From assembly GCA_038750655.1 (NCBI GenBank), contig JBCDGZ010000036.1, positions 1-52,394 of the forward strand: a DNA stretch of 52,394 bases. The letters run 5' to 3'. Made by a program: the position numbers and the translations under genes. The notes below the pieces were generated by a model. The model saw only the letters and a list, made by a program, of their open reading frames with translations, was not told the DNA's origin and made no database searches. Positions 16,736 to 24,590 of the stretch are shown piece after piece. Every line of letters begins with the position of its first letter. The first letter of the stretch is position 1. Source of the DNA: JBCDGZ01 sp038750655 (lineage in GTDB: Bacteria > Bacteroidota > Bacteroidia > Chitinophagales > Saprospiraceae).

Positions 16736-17770
16736 CTAAGAAAGGTGATCTTTTGACGAAATGTGTAACTGCACGCCCGTCCCGGGCAGTTCAGAGAGTA
16801 CAATTCCGGAGGCCTTAATTTGTACCCCACTTGCAATATCTTTCTTCAAAAATAAGGGGCCATCCATATCCACATAATCCAGTAGCGGCAACAGCTGTGC
16901 GATAGCAGAAATCCCAACGCTAGATTCGGTCATACAACCCAGCATAACTTTTAGACCTAGAGCCTTCGCCTTTTTAATCATTTTTCGGGCTGGCGTCAGT
17001 CCTCCGCATTTCATCAGTTTAATATTGATGCCGTGAAACCTCCCCACGCAGTGCTCAATATCCTCAAAAGTTTTACAGCTTTCATCCGCAATTATGGGCA
17101 AGGGACTTTGTTGGTAAAGCTGCTCCATTGCTTCCCATTGATCATCGGGCAGCGGTTGTTCGATGAATTCAACCCCCAGCGCTTTCAGCCGAGGAGCGTA
17201 GGCCAGGGTCTGCGCTGCCGTCCATGCGCAGTTGACATCTACTCGAAAGCGAGCATCGCTGTGCTGCCGCAATCTCTCTACCAGCTGCAGGTCATTTGCT
17301 GTTCCCAATTTGAGCTTGTAAATGGGCCAGGGCATCGCCTGCATTCGAGCAACACTAGTCGCCAGATCAGCAATGCCTAGCGTATAACAGGTTTTAATCA
17401 AGCGACTGCTATCAAGGCCCCAGAGTCGATGCAGGGGCTGGCCCCGCTGCCGACCGTAAAGATCCCAGGCGGCAACATCCAGCGCACAGAGAACGAAAGG
17501 CTGATCTTGCAGGTGAGGGTGAAAATTAGCCCAAAAAGCCTCCGGCTCGTCGAAAGAATAGCCCTCAATCAAAGGACGAATCCGCTCCAAGGCCGCGACC
17601 ATATTAGGAATCGTCGTATGATAGTAAGGATTGGTGGTGGCCTCTCCGTAGCCCGACTGCCCGTTCAGCTGCAACTCTACGATCAACGTTTTTTGACGGT
17701 CGAAGGAGCGGCGAGAGATGGCAAACTGATGCTTTAACTCCAGGTCGAAAGTGTGGATGATGAGTTTCAT
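16736..17770 (-). CDS. L-Ala-D/L-Glu (dipeptide) epimerase, enolase superfamily
   Basis: A 344-residue cytoplasmic enzyme of the muconate-lactonizing subgroup that converts L-Ala-D-Glu from peptidoglycan turnover to L-Ala-L-Glu. Seen motifs: the KxK catalytic base motif YKLKLG (Lys152, Lys154), magnesium ligands in DVN (Asp178), IEQP (Glu204) and ADES (Asp229), the opposite lysine in IKLMKCGG (251-254), and the DMDGP motif (301-305). The start at 17770 is preferred: the frame continues to 17998, but that extension runs inside the upstream LD-carboxypeptidase gene and reads as out-of-frame sequence. Seven bases separate the two genes, so they are translationally close. Other dipeptide specificities are known in the subgroup, but the neighbour supports the murein substrate. 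Confidence 0.92.
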   Translation of the reverse strand: MKLIIHTFDLELKHQFAISRRSFDRQKTLIVELQLNGQSGYGEATTNPYYHTTIPNMVAALERIRPLIEGYSFDEPEAFWANFHPHLQDQPFVLCALDVAAWDLYGRQRGQPLHRLWGLDSSRLIKTCYTLGIADLATSVARMQAMPWPIYKLKLGTANDLQLVERLRQHSDARFRVDVNCAWTAAQTLAYAPRLKALGVEFIEQPLPDDQWEAMEQLYQQSPLPIIADESCKTFEDIEHCVGRFHGINIKLMKCGGLTPARKMIKKAKALGLKVMLGCMTESSVGISAIAQLLPLLDYVDMDGPLFLKKDIASGVQIKASGIVLSELPGTGVQLHISSKDHLS

Positions 17771-17777
17771 CGGCAGA

Positions 17778-18821
17778 TTATTTGACCGCAGTTTCCAAAA
17801 GGGTAAGCTGGCCGGTATCGGCATCCAGTTCGGCTTCAATACCCAGCGGCAGCGTACACTGCTGGGAAATATGCCCAAAGGGCAGGCCATAGACCACCGG
17901 AATGCCCAACTGCGCCAGTCGATCCTGAAGGGTTTCCGAGAGGCGGAGGGAGCTGTCCCCCGGCTTGGCCTCGCAGTTGGCAAAAACGCCGAGGGCAATG
18001 CCCGCCGCCTTTTCCAGCGGAGCCGATTGCAACAGCTGCGTCAGCATCCTGTCAATACGGTAGGGCTTCTCGCCGACATCCTCGATAAATAGGATCTTGC
18101 CTTTGACTTTCCATTGGTAGGGCGTGCCCACCAAGGCCGTGAGCAGAGAAAGGTTGCCGCCGATCAGCCGCCCCCGGGCCTTCCCCGAGCGAATGGTGTA
18201 GACCTCCTCGCGGCCTTGATCTTCGGGGTAGGGGAGGCGGTAGGGCCGCTGGGGGCTCATCAATAAAGCGTTGAGCTGCTGCACCGTATACTCATTAAAA
18301 TCAGAGACGGCCACCGGCCCGTGGAAGCCCACCAGCCCCGTCTTGATATGAATGGCTTGCAGCAGCGCCGTAATATCGCTGTATCCGATGAGCACCTTGG
18401 GATTTTTTCTGATAAGCTTGTAGTCAATACGGTCCAGGAGGCGGGCCGAGCCGTAGCCGCCGCGCATGCACCAGATGCCTTGGATGCTAGAATCGGCGAA
18501 AAACTGATGCAAGTCGTCCAGCCGCTGTTGGTCTTCCCCTGCCAGGTAGCCCCGGCGGGCGAGGATATTATCGGTGTAGCGCACTTGAAGGCCCAGCGAT
18601 TGCAGTTGGCTCAGTGACTTTTGGAATTGCTCCTCGGTGGCGGCGCTACCGGGCGCGACCAGTCCGACGGTATCGCCGGGTTTTAATGCCTTGGGTTTGA
18701 GGAGGCGGGGGCTTCTTTTGCGGTCAAACCGAGGGCGCTTGGCGGCCAGGGATTGTAGAGGGGCCAGCGTGGCCAGCCCCATCGCCGTGAGTAAGGATCG
18801 CTTGAAGTATCTGCGGTTCAT
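17778..18821 (-). CDS. ldcA: LD-carboxypeptidase (family S66), probably exported
   Basis: A 347-residue S66 peptidase that removes the terminal D-Ala from murein tetrapeptides. Residues seen: GLVAPGS (53-59), RGGYGSAR (120-127), nucleophile Ser148 in GYSDIT, Glu247 in FIEDVGEKPYR and His317 in PFGHISQ, making the Ser-Glu-His triad. The classic enterobacterial enzyme is cytoplasmic, but this one begins MNRRYFKR followed by a hydrophobic stretch ending SLAA, a Tat-like signal. It may thus trim peptides in the periplasm before uptake. It is first in the unit with the epimerase, beta-lactamase-like and YdeI-like genes, and is divergent from the CAP lipoprotein gene across 133 bp. Confidence 0.93.
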   Translation of the reverse strand: MNRRYFKRSLLTAMGLATLAPLQSLAAKRPRFDRKRSPRLLKPKALKPGDTVGLVAPGSAATEEQFQKSLSQLQSLGLQVRYTDNILARRGYLAGEDQQRLDDLHQFFADSSIQGIWCMRGGYGSARLLDRIDYKLIRKNPKVLIGYSDITALLQAIHIKTGLVGFHGPVAVSDFNEYTVQQLNALLMSPQRPYRLPYPEDQGREEVYTIRSGKARGRLIGGNLSLLTALVGTPYQWKVKGKILFIEDVGEKPYRIDRMLTQLLQSAPLEKAAGIALGVFANCEAKPGDSSLRLSETLQDRLAQLGIPVVYGLPFGHISQQCTLPLGIEAELDADTGQLTLLETAVK

Positions 18822-18954
18822 GCGTTGTAGTTAGGCTTTTATAGTAGTAAATGTAATATTTATGGCTCTGACCGTTACAATTACTTATATATTACTATAT
18901 TTATCCAATTAATTTGTAATATTCTCAGACCAAAGTCCAACAAACAATTGTAAT

Positions 18955-20514
18955 ATGAGAGCCGGTATCTGCTTCTACGCCCTTATACTTTGCCTTGTTA
19001 TCTCTTCTTGTAAACTATTTAGTCCTACCGATAAATCGGAGAGTACTGCGCAGGGAAAACCCCGAACCAACACTTCTACTAATGCCCCTAATTACGGTAA
19101 TCAGGGGAATAACAATAACAATAACAGCAATAATAATTCAACAACCCGGCCGGGCGCTGGCACGGCTAATAATAATGCCCCTGTAGCGATGCTCCCCGAG
19201 GAGCAGAATATGATTACAGAAATCAACCTGGTTCGTACTGACCCACAGGGGTATATTCCTTATGTCAAAGAGTATATGCGGGCAGTGAGAGCCGACGAGA
19301 CCTTGAGTCAGTCTTTCAAGGATGAGGAGATTGCGGCAGCTAGAGAGCTGGTTTCTGAGATGATTCGCATGCGGCCCTTGCGCCCCTTGGTTGCTCACGC
19401 CGGTTTGTACCGCGCAGCAATGAAGCACGGCGAAGATGTTAAACAGCAGGGCGATTTGGATCATCTGGGGACGGATGGCTCGCTACCCTGGGATCGCATT
19501 AACTCCATTGCGGGGCTACGCGAGGGAAATGAAAATCTGGTCGGAGGCGGCAGTACAATAAGAGAATCGGTGATTATTTTGCTGGTCGATTCTGGGGTTT
19601 CTGGACGTGGACACCGACTGTCTCTGCTGGACCCTAGTTGGCGCTACGTTGCCTGTCATCAATTGGGTAATGTTGGGGGAATCGAAAATAGCTGGATACA
19701 GGTTTTTGGTACAGATGGCAGCACGAATTCAGGAGCAGATAATTATGCTGGAAATAATACCAACCCCGGAAATATTACTTACAGAAATGACCCTAGCATT
19801 CCACGAAGCTATTCGGAGAATAGCACTCGCTGGAATAACAACAATCGAAATAATAACAGTAATAGTAACAGAAACAATAATAACAATAGTAACAACAGTC
19901 AGAACAATAGTAATTGGAATAATAACCGCAATACTCCTTCTGGTTTCAGTAACAACCGCACCAATTCTACCGGCGAATTTTCTTTTATGAGTAATGAGGA
20001 ACGCGCTATGATCGATGAAATCAATCTGGTGCGGAGCAATCCCCGAGATTATGTTCGCTATGTACGTCAGTATATGAATGATTTTCGCAATGCGGGCTGG
20101 GGCGCTGCGGAGACGCGCGAAGAGATCACCTCTGCCGAGGAGCTGATCAAGGAATTGCAGCGGCGCTTGCCCCTCTCCCAACTCAAGCCTGATGCCCAGC
20201 TGCACAATGTCGCTCGCAACCACGGCGAAGATATCCGACGGATGGGCGTATTGAAGCACAAGGGCAGCGATGGCTCTAATCCTTGGGACCGTGTGCAGCG
20301 TAATACTAATCTTTCTGATGGCAACGAGAACTTAGTCGGAGGAGGGACCAGCGTACGGGAGTCCGTCATCATGCTACTTGTCGATTCCGGTATTCCTGAC
20401 CGAGGGCACCGTCGGACCTTACTCGATCCTGCATGGAATTATGTTGCTTGTTACAAGATTGGAGATGTCGGAGAGATGCCCGATAGTTGGGTACAAGTAT
20501 TCGGCAAAAAATAG
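18955..20514 (+). CDS. Lipoprotein with two CAP (SCP/PR-1) domains
   Basis: A 519-residue protein with a lipoprotein signal (CLVISSC, Cys19). Two CAP domains, about residues 80-255 and 340-519, are similar to each other and probably arose by duplication. Both keep the CAP hallmarks: a histidine in KHGEDV/NHGEDI, the GNENLVGGG segment, and RGH-R followed by LLDP. The cysteines expected in eukaryotic members are lacking, as is usual in bacteria. An Asn/Thr-rich linker (about 41-68) follows the lipid anchor and an Asn/Ser-rich linker (about 290-340) separates the domains. Bacterial CAP proteins are extracellular or surface proteins of uncertain activity. It stands alone on the plus strand. Confidence 0.92.
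   Translation: MRAGICFYALILCLVISSCKLFSPTDKSESTAQGKPRTNTSTNAPNYGNQGNNNNNNSNNNSTTRPGAGTANNNAPVAMLPEEQNMITEINLVRTDPQGYIPYVKEYMRAVRADETLSQSFKDEEIAAARELVSEMIRMRPLRPLVAHAGLYRAAMKHGEDVKQQGDLDHLGTDGSLPWDRINSIAGLREGNENLVGGGSTIRESVIILLVDSGVSGRGHRLSLLDPSWRYVACHQLGNVGGIENSWIQVFGTDGSTNSGADNYAGNNTNPGNITYRNDPSIPRSYSENSTRWNNNNRNNNSNSNRNNNNNSNNSQNNSNWNNNRNTPSGFSNNRTNSTGEFSFMSNEERAMIDEINLVRSNPRDYVRYVRQYMNDFRNAGWGAAETREEITSAEELIKELQRRLPLSQLKPDAQLHNVARNHGEDIRRMGVLKHKGSDGSNPWDRVQRNTNLSDGNENLVGGGTSVRESVIMLLVDSGIPDRGHRRTLLDPAWNYVACYKIGDVGEMPDSWVQVFGKK
19105..19146 (+). repeat. Asn-codon low-complexity tract (linker 1)
   Basis: A run of AAT/AAC triplets encoding a short poly-Asn linker behind the lipid anchor of the CAP protein. 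It is in multiples of three, so slippage would change linker length without breaking the frame. Confidence 0.7.
19838..19950 (+). repeat. Asn-codon low-complexity tract (linker 2)
   Basis: AAT/AAC-rich tract with interspersed AGT codons encoding the Asn/Ser-rich linker between the two CAP domains. Like linker 1 it preserves frame and is a likely site of length variation among strains. Confidence 0.7.
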
Positions 20515-20926
20515 TGCTTATGGCTCACTTTTATATTTAAACGACTAACCTATCGGGCATATTTATATACTCTTATTTAAAATTAATAGCGCCAAAGTTT
20601 GGATTTTAAAGCAAAAAAGAAGAATATTGTACAACGGTATGTAACTTTTATTAAGTGAATACGTAGCTTCTGGACCAAGATTCAGATCCTCCATATAGAG
20701 ATTAGAAGTCATCAGTTACTTACCCCTCTTTGTCTCTAAACTAGATCCTCCAATAATTTCCTAGCCCCCGCTTGAATGAAGCACTATGTATAATTGCGTG
20801 CACTCAGCACTCAATCTAAGCTGATAAGTCTTAATTGACCTTCTCAAGCAACACCCCCTGAAAACTGGCAAAACACACTTCTGCAAGGCAGGAAGCATAA
20901 ACACATATTGAACTTACATTAAAACT
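20515..20926. other. Intergenic region upstream of the T9SS locus
   Basis: I see no gene, RNA or TAnnTTTG promoter in these 412 bp. Two small direct repeats are present: AGATCCTCCA at 20684-20693 and 20743-20752, and tandem GCACTCA at 20800-20813. Their meaning is unknown. The promoter for the PorP/SprF-like gene should lie here. Confidence 0.4.
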
Positions 20927-21991
20927 ATGAATATTTTGAAAACACTACTTCACCCTAGAGTTGTATTGCTTTCTATTTTCTTAATGGTTATTTGTAGCCT
21001 CGGTGCGCAGGATATCCATTTTTCGCAGTACTACAACGTTCCCATGAATCTCAATCCGGCACTAACCGGTGTTTTTGATGGTGATATGCGATTTGTTGGT
21101 AATTTCCGTGAGCAATGGCGTAATGTACCCATCACTTACCGCACCGCCTACGGCTCCTTCGAAACCAAGTTCAAAAGCAGAAACGCCAAAAAAGGCCTGC
21201 CCGAAAATGGCTACTTCAGCGGTGGTCTGCTCATGAACTTTGACCACGCTGGAGACTCCAGAATGGGAACCATACAAATTGGCCTCAATGGCTCTTATAC
21301 CCATAAACTGACCGAAACCAACTACCTCACCGCAGGGGTTCAGGTCAGCGGTAACCAACGCTCCTTCGATACCGAAAAGCTGACCTTTGGCGAACAGTAC
21401 AACGGTAAGCAATTCGATTCTTCGCTGGGGCCGGAGCCTTTCAATGATAAAACTGCCTTCTATGCTGATTTCTCGGTAGGCGCCAATTGGAACTACCGCA
21501 AAAAGGGAAAACGCACCGCGCTCAACGTGGGGGGTGCCCTCTACCACATCAATCAGCCCAATAAGAGTTTTTGGGATGAGGAGGATGTGGTGCTGCCGGC
21601 TAGATGGAGCTTCTACGGCATTGGAATCATGGAGCTGACCAGTAAGTTCGACGTCGTTCTGTCGGCAATGGGTTGGTACCAGGATGCCTATACGCAAAAC
21701 CTGCTGACCGCCGCGGGTCGCTTCCACCTCGACACCCGCCCGACGCACCAAAGAGCCATACAACTGGCTTTCTCCTATCGCTTCAACGATGGCTTTGGAG
21801 TGAGCGATGCCCTGATCCCTGCTGCACAGTTCCATGTCAACTCCTGGATTTTTGGCCTGAGCTACGATATTAATATTTCTGATTTCGAAGTCGCCACCGC
21901 CAATTTGGGAGGTCCTGAACTGTCTGTCGTCTACATCCTCAAGCGGGTACCGACACCGGAATACTGTCCGACTTGTCCGACCTACTTGTAA
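20927..21991 (+). CDS. PorP/SprF family type IX secretion outer-membrane protein
   Basis: A 354-residue protein with an N-terminal signal peptide ending SLGAQ. The family signature follows: DIHFSQYYNVPMNLNPALTG, then NFREQWRNVP, then alternating aromatic beta-strand segments typical of a PorP/SprF barrel, and a C-terminal strand (LSVVYILKR). Family members sit in the outer membrane; SprF of Flavobacterium is needed for export of the SprB adhesin, and such proteins commonly pair with cargo carrying type B sorting domains. The genes that follow on the same strand encode a PorE-like protein and a type B adhesin, so it is inferred to be the dedicated outer-membrane partner of that adhesin. Confidence 0.95.
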   Translation: MNILKTLLHPRVVLLSIFLMVICSLGAQDIHFSQYYNVPMNLNPALTGVFDGDMRFVGNFREQWRNVPITYRTAYGSFETKFKSRNAKKGLPENGYFSGGLLMNFDHAGDSRMGTIQIGLNGSYTHKLTETNYLTAGVQVSGNQRSFDTEKLTFGEQYNGKQFDSSLGPEPFNDKTAFYADFSVGANWNYRKKGKRTALNVGGALYHINQPNKSFWDEEDVVLPARWSFYGIGIMELTSKFDVVLSAMGWYQDAYTQNLLTAAGRFHLDTRPTHQRAIQLAFSYRFNDGFGVSDALIPAAQFHVNSWIFGLSYDINISDFEVATANLGGPELSVVYILKRVPTPEYCPTCPTYL

Positions 21992-22044
21992 TTTTTTATA
22001 AGGAAACGAAAACCAAATACAATAGCTAAAATTTACAATTGACC

Positions 22045-24507
22045 ATGACTAGAAAAATAACCCTGATTTTTTTCAGTCTCCTCCTCTCGATAGGCTTCGC
22101 CAGCGCGCAGTCCAAAAAGGCGTATATCAAAGCCGCCCGGAATGCCGCCACCATCAAAGACTACGGCTCGGCCCTTTTCTACTACAAAATCATCGTCGAG
22201 GATGCCGAAATCTCGGACATCCCGACCATCTACGAGGCCGCCGAAGTGGCCCGTTCCTATCGCGCCTACGTTCAGGCCGAAGATTATTATAGCCGCGTTG
22301 CGGCCAGCGAGCGCCAGGCGGAGTACCCCCTGGCCTATTTCTGGTTGGGCACCGTCAGAAAGAGCATGGGGAAGTACAATAAGGCCGTCGAGGCTTTTAA
22401 CAACTACCTCACCACCAACAGCACGCCGGATGGCCTCTACGCTGAAAAGGCCCAGAAAGAAATCCAAGATTGCCAGTGGGCCATCGGGCTAGGGCTCAAT
22501 GTCGAAAACCTGGATACTGTGGCGCTAGACTCTACCGTAGTGGCACTGGACAGCAGCGTCAATTCTGTGTACTCCGATGTCGCAGGGCTGCGCATCGGTG
22601 ATCAATTCTACTACTCTTCTCTACGCTTTGATGATAAAGAACCCAGCACGGCCATTAAGATCGGACAGCTGATGGCTGCCAAAGAGCAACTCAATGGCCA
22701 ACTTTTTGGAGGAGACATCAACGATGTTGAACGCCACACCATCAATGGTCATTATCATCCTGAATCCAAGCGCTTCTACTACAATGTCTGTGAATCGATC
22801 AATGCTACCGATGTACGCTGCGCCATCTACTATCGGACGATGGAAGACGAGAATAAGTGGAGTACGCCAGTAAAATTGCCCGACCACATCAACCAGGTCG
22901 GCTATACCACCACTCAACCAACCATTGGGATAAATAAAGAAAATGGTAAGACTTACCTATTCTTTTCTAGCGACCGTCCAAACGGGGAGGGGAAGATGGA
23001 CATCTGGTGCAGCGTGATGGGCAGCGATGGTAACTTTTCCCATCCCGTCAATGTGAAGGCTTTGAATACTCCGGAGAATGATATTACTCCTTACTATCAT
23101 TCTCCTTCGGGGCACCTGTTTTTTAGCTCCAAAGGGCGGCAAAGCCTGGGAGGCTATGATATTTACTACGCCAAAGGTATAAGTGAAAATTGGGAAGAAA
23201 TCCAGCATTTGGAGCATCCGGTCAGCACCAGCTTTGACGATGTGTTCTTCTCCCTGAGCTCAGGACTGGATCAGCCCAAGGGCTACTTGTCCTCTAATCG
23301 TCCGGGCACCATGTACGCCGATTCTTCTTACAAATATGTCTGTAACGATATTTTTAATTACGACATCAGAATCGATCTTCGCGCCCTGACTTATAACGAA
23401 ATAGATACTACGATCTACCTCAAAGGCTGCACCGTACAGCTGATTGATAAAACATCAGGAGAGCTCGTCGCTTCAAAGTCCAACTTCGACGGTAATGATT
23501 TTGATTTCCGGGGGCTGAAGGCCGAGCGGGAATATATGTTGATCGCTACCAAAGATCAGTACGGACCTGATACCGTCAGCTTTGACACCTACGGTATTTT
23601 CAAAACTACTTCTATCGAAAGACCGCTTTACCTGCCGCCTCGGGTCTTCTTGGACGCTTCAACTTATACCTACATTCGGTACGATACGATGGAGCTGACG
23701 GGCTGTACCGTGGAACTTTATGACATCACTGCAGAGAAGGCGGTATTTGAGAATATGACGCCCATTATCGCCAATAGTCATAAATATTTTTGTGAGTTGG
23801 AAATTGGCCACCGCTATCGCATCACCGCGACCAAGGAAGGCTACACCAAAGCAGTGGCCCTGGCGAATACTGTAGGGATCACAGAACCAGATACCCTGAT
23901 TCGCAAACTCTACCTGACTCGCGACATTGATGAATTCAAGCTGATGAAGGTCTACTTCAGCAACGATAGTCCCGGTCCTCGCTACGAAAATCGCAACGGC
24001 CGTCGCGTCTACGCTACCAGTACCGACTCTTCCTACAACCGACTTTACGATCAATATTACGCCAATAAAGACTTCTTTATCAGTCAATTTGATAATGATC
24101 CCGAAGAAAAGGAGCGTTTGGAACAGTTTTTTGAAGGACAGGTTAGAGCCGGGATGGAAAGACTAGGGCAATTCGCTGTCATTCTGCTGGAATATATGGA
24201 AAGAGGAGCGGCGGTCGATGTCCTACTAGAAGGCTTTGCCAGTCCATTGGCCAACCCGGTCTACAACCAGGCACTCACCGAAAGACGCGTAAAAAGTGTG
24301 GAAAATTATTTCCGCAACTATCACCCTGTTCTCAACGAAGCCATCGATAAAAAAGAGTTGAACATCAAGTTGATTGGCTTCGGAGAATCGCGCGCCGAAG
24401 GTGGTAGCGAAAATCGTAGGGACGCCAAGAAATCCAAATACAATGAGGCCGCTTCTAAGGAGCGGCGTGTAGAAATAAAAGGATTTACCATTAGAAATGT
24501 CAATTAA
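22045..24507 (+). CDS. PorE-like OmpA family protein (TPR, PD40 propeller, CRD, OmpA)
   Basis: An 820-residue protein with a signal peptide (ITLIFFSLLLSIGFASAQ). A TTG two codons upstream (22039) is open but the ATG at 22045 is preferred. Order of domains: TPR-like helices (about 22-140), PD40/WD40-like propeller blades (about 230-430, with LFFSSDRPNGEGKMDIW, LFFSSKGRQSLGGYDIYY and GYLSSNRPG), two carboxypeptidase-regulatory-like beta domains (about 450-625, each with a TGC or KGC-TV segment), and an OmpA-type peptidoglycan-binding domain (about 720-815, GFASP, ALTERRVKSVENYF, FGESRA). This order is that of PorE, which links the T9SS to peptidoglycan. It starts 53 bp after the PorP/SprF-like gene. 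It is probably a periplasmic anchor for the adhesin export complex, inferred by analogy. Confidence 0.92.
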   Translation: MTRKITLIFFSLLLSIGFASAQSKKAYIKAARNAATIKDYGSALFYYKIIVEDAEISDIPTIYEAAEVARSYRAYVQAEDYYSRVAASERQAEYPLAYFWLGTVRKSMGKYNKAVEAFNNYLTTNSTPDGLYAEKAQKEIQDCQWAIGLGLNVENLDTVALDSTVVALDSSVNSVYSDVAGLRIGDQFYYSSLRFDDKEPSTAIKIGQLMAAKEQLNGQLFGGDINDVERHTINGHYHPESKRFYYNVCESINATDVRCAIYYRTMEDENKWSTPVKLPDHINQVGYTTTQPTIGINKENGKTYLFFSSDRPNGEGKMDIWCSVMGSDGNFSHPVNVKALNTPENDITPYYHSPSGHLFFSSKGRQSLGGYDIYYAKGISENWEEIQHLEHPVSTSFDDVFFSLSSGLDQPKGYLSSNRPGTMYADSSYKYVCNDIFNYDIRIDLRALTYNEIDTTIYLKGCTVQLIDKTSGELVASKSNFDGNDFDFRGLKAEREYMLIATKDQYGPDTVSFDTYGIFKTTSIERPLYLPPRVFLDASTYTYIRYDTMELTGCTVELYDITAEKAVFENMTPIIANSHKYFCELEIGHRYRITATKEGYTKAVALANTVGITEPDTLIRKLYLTRDIDEFKLMKVYFSNDSPGPRYENRNGRRVYATSTDSSYNRLYDQYYANKDFFISQFDNDPEEKERLEQFFEGQVRAGMERLGQFAVILLEYMERGAAVDVLLEGFASPLANPVYNQALTERRVKSVENYFRNYHPVLNEAIDKKELNIKLIGFGESRAEGGSENRRDAKKSKYNEAASKERRVEIKGFTIRNVN

Positions 24508-24590
24508 ATCCAATGGTCAATCAGAATATAAATCAGACATCCATAGCTATGGATAAGCTACGATCCAAATTGTCAAACCAGACTCTAATC

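Noticed and set aside
17771..17998. N-terminal extension of the epimerase frame
   Set aside because: It lies wholly inside the LD-carboxypeptidase gene and its translation is an out-of-frame reading with no similarity to enolase-superfamily N-termini.
18822..18954. Promoter for the CAP gene at a TTAATTTG-like site
   Set aside because: It deviates from TAnnTTTG and has no TTG/TTTG at the proper distance upstream.
24513..24590. Earlier ATG starts (24513, 24549) for the SprB-like adhesin
   Set aside because: They place 12-26 polar residues before the signal peptide; 24591 is the natural start.
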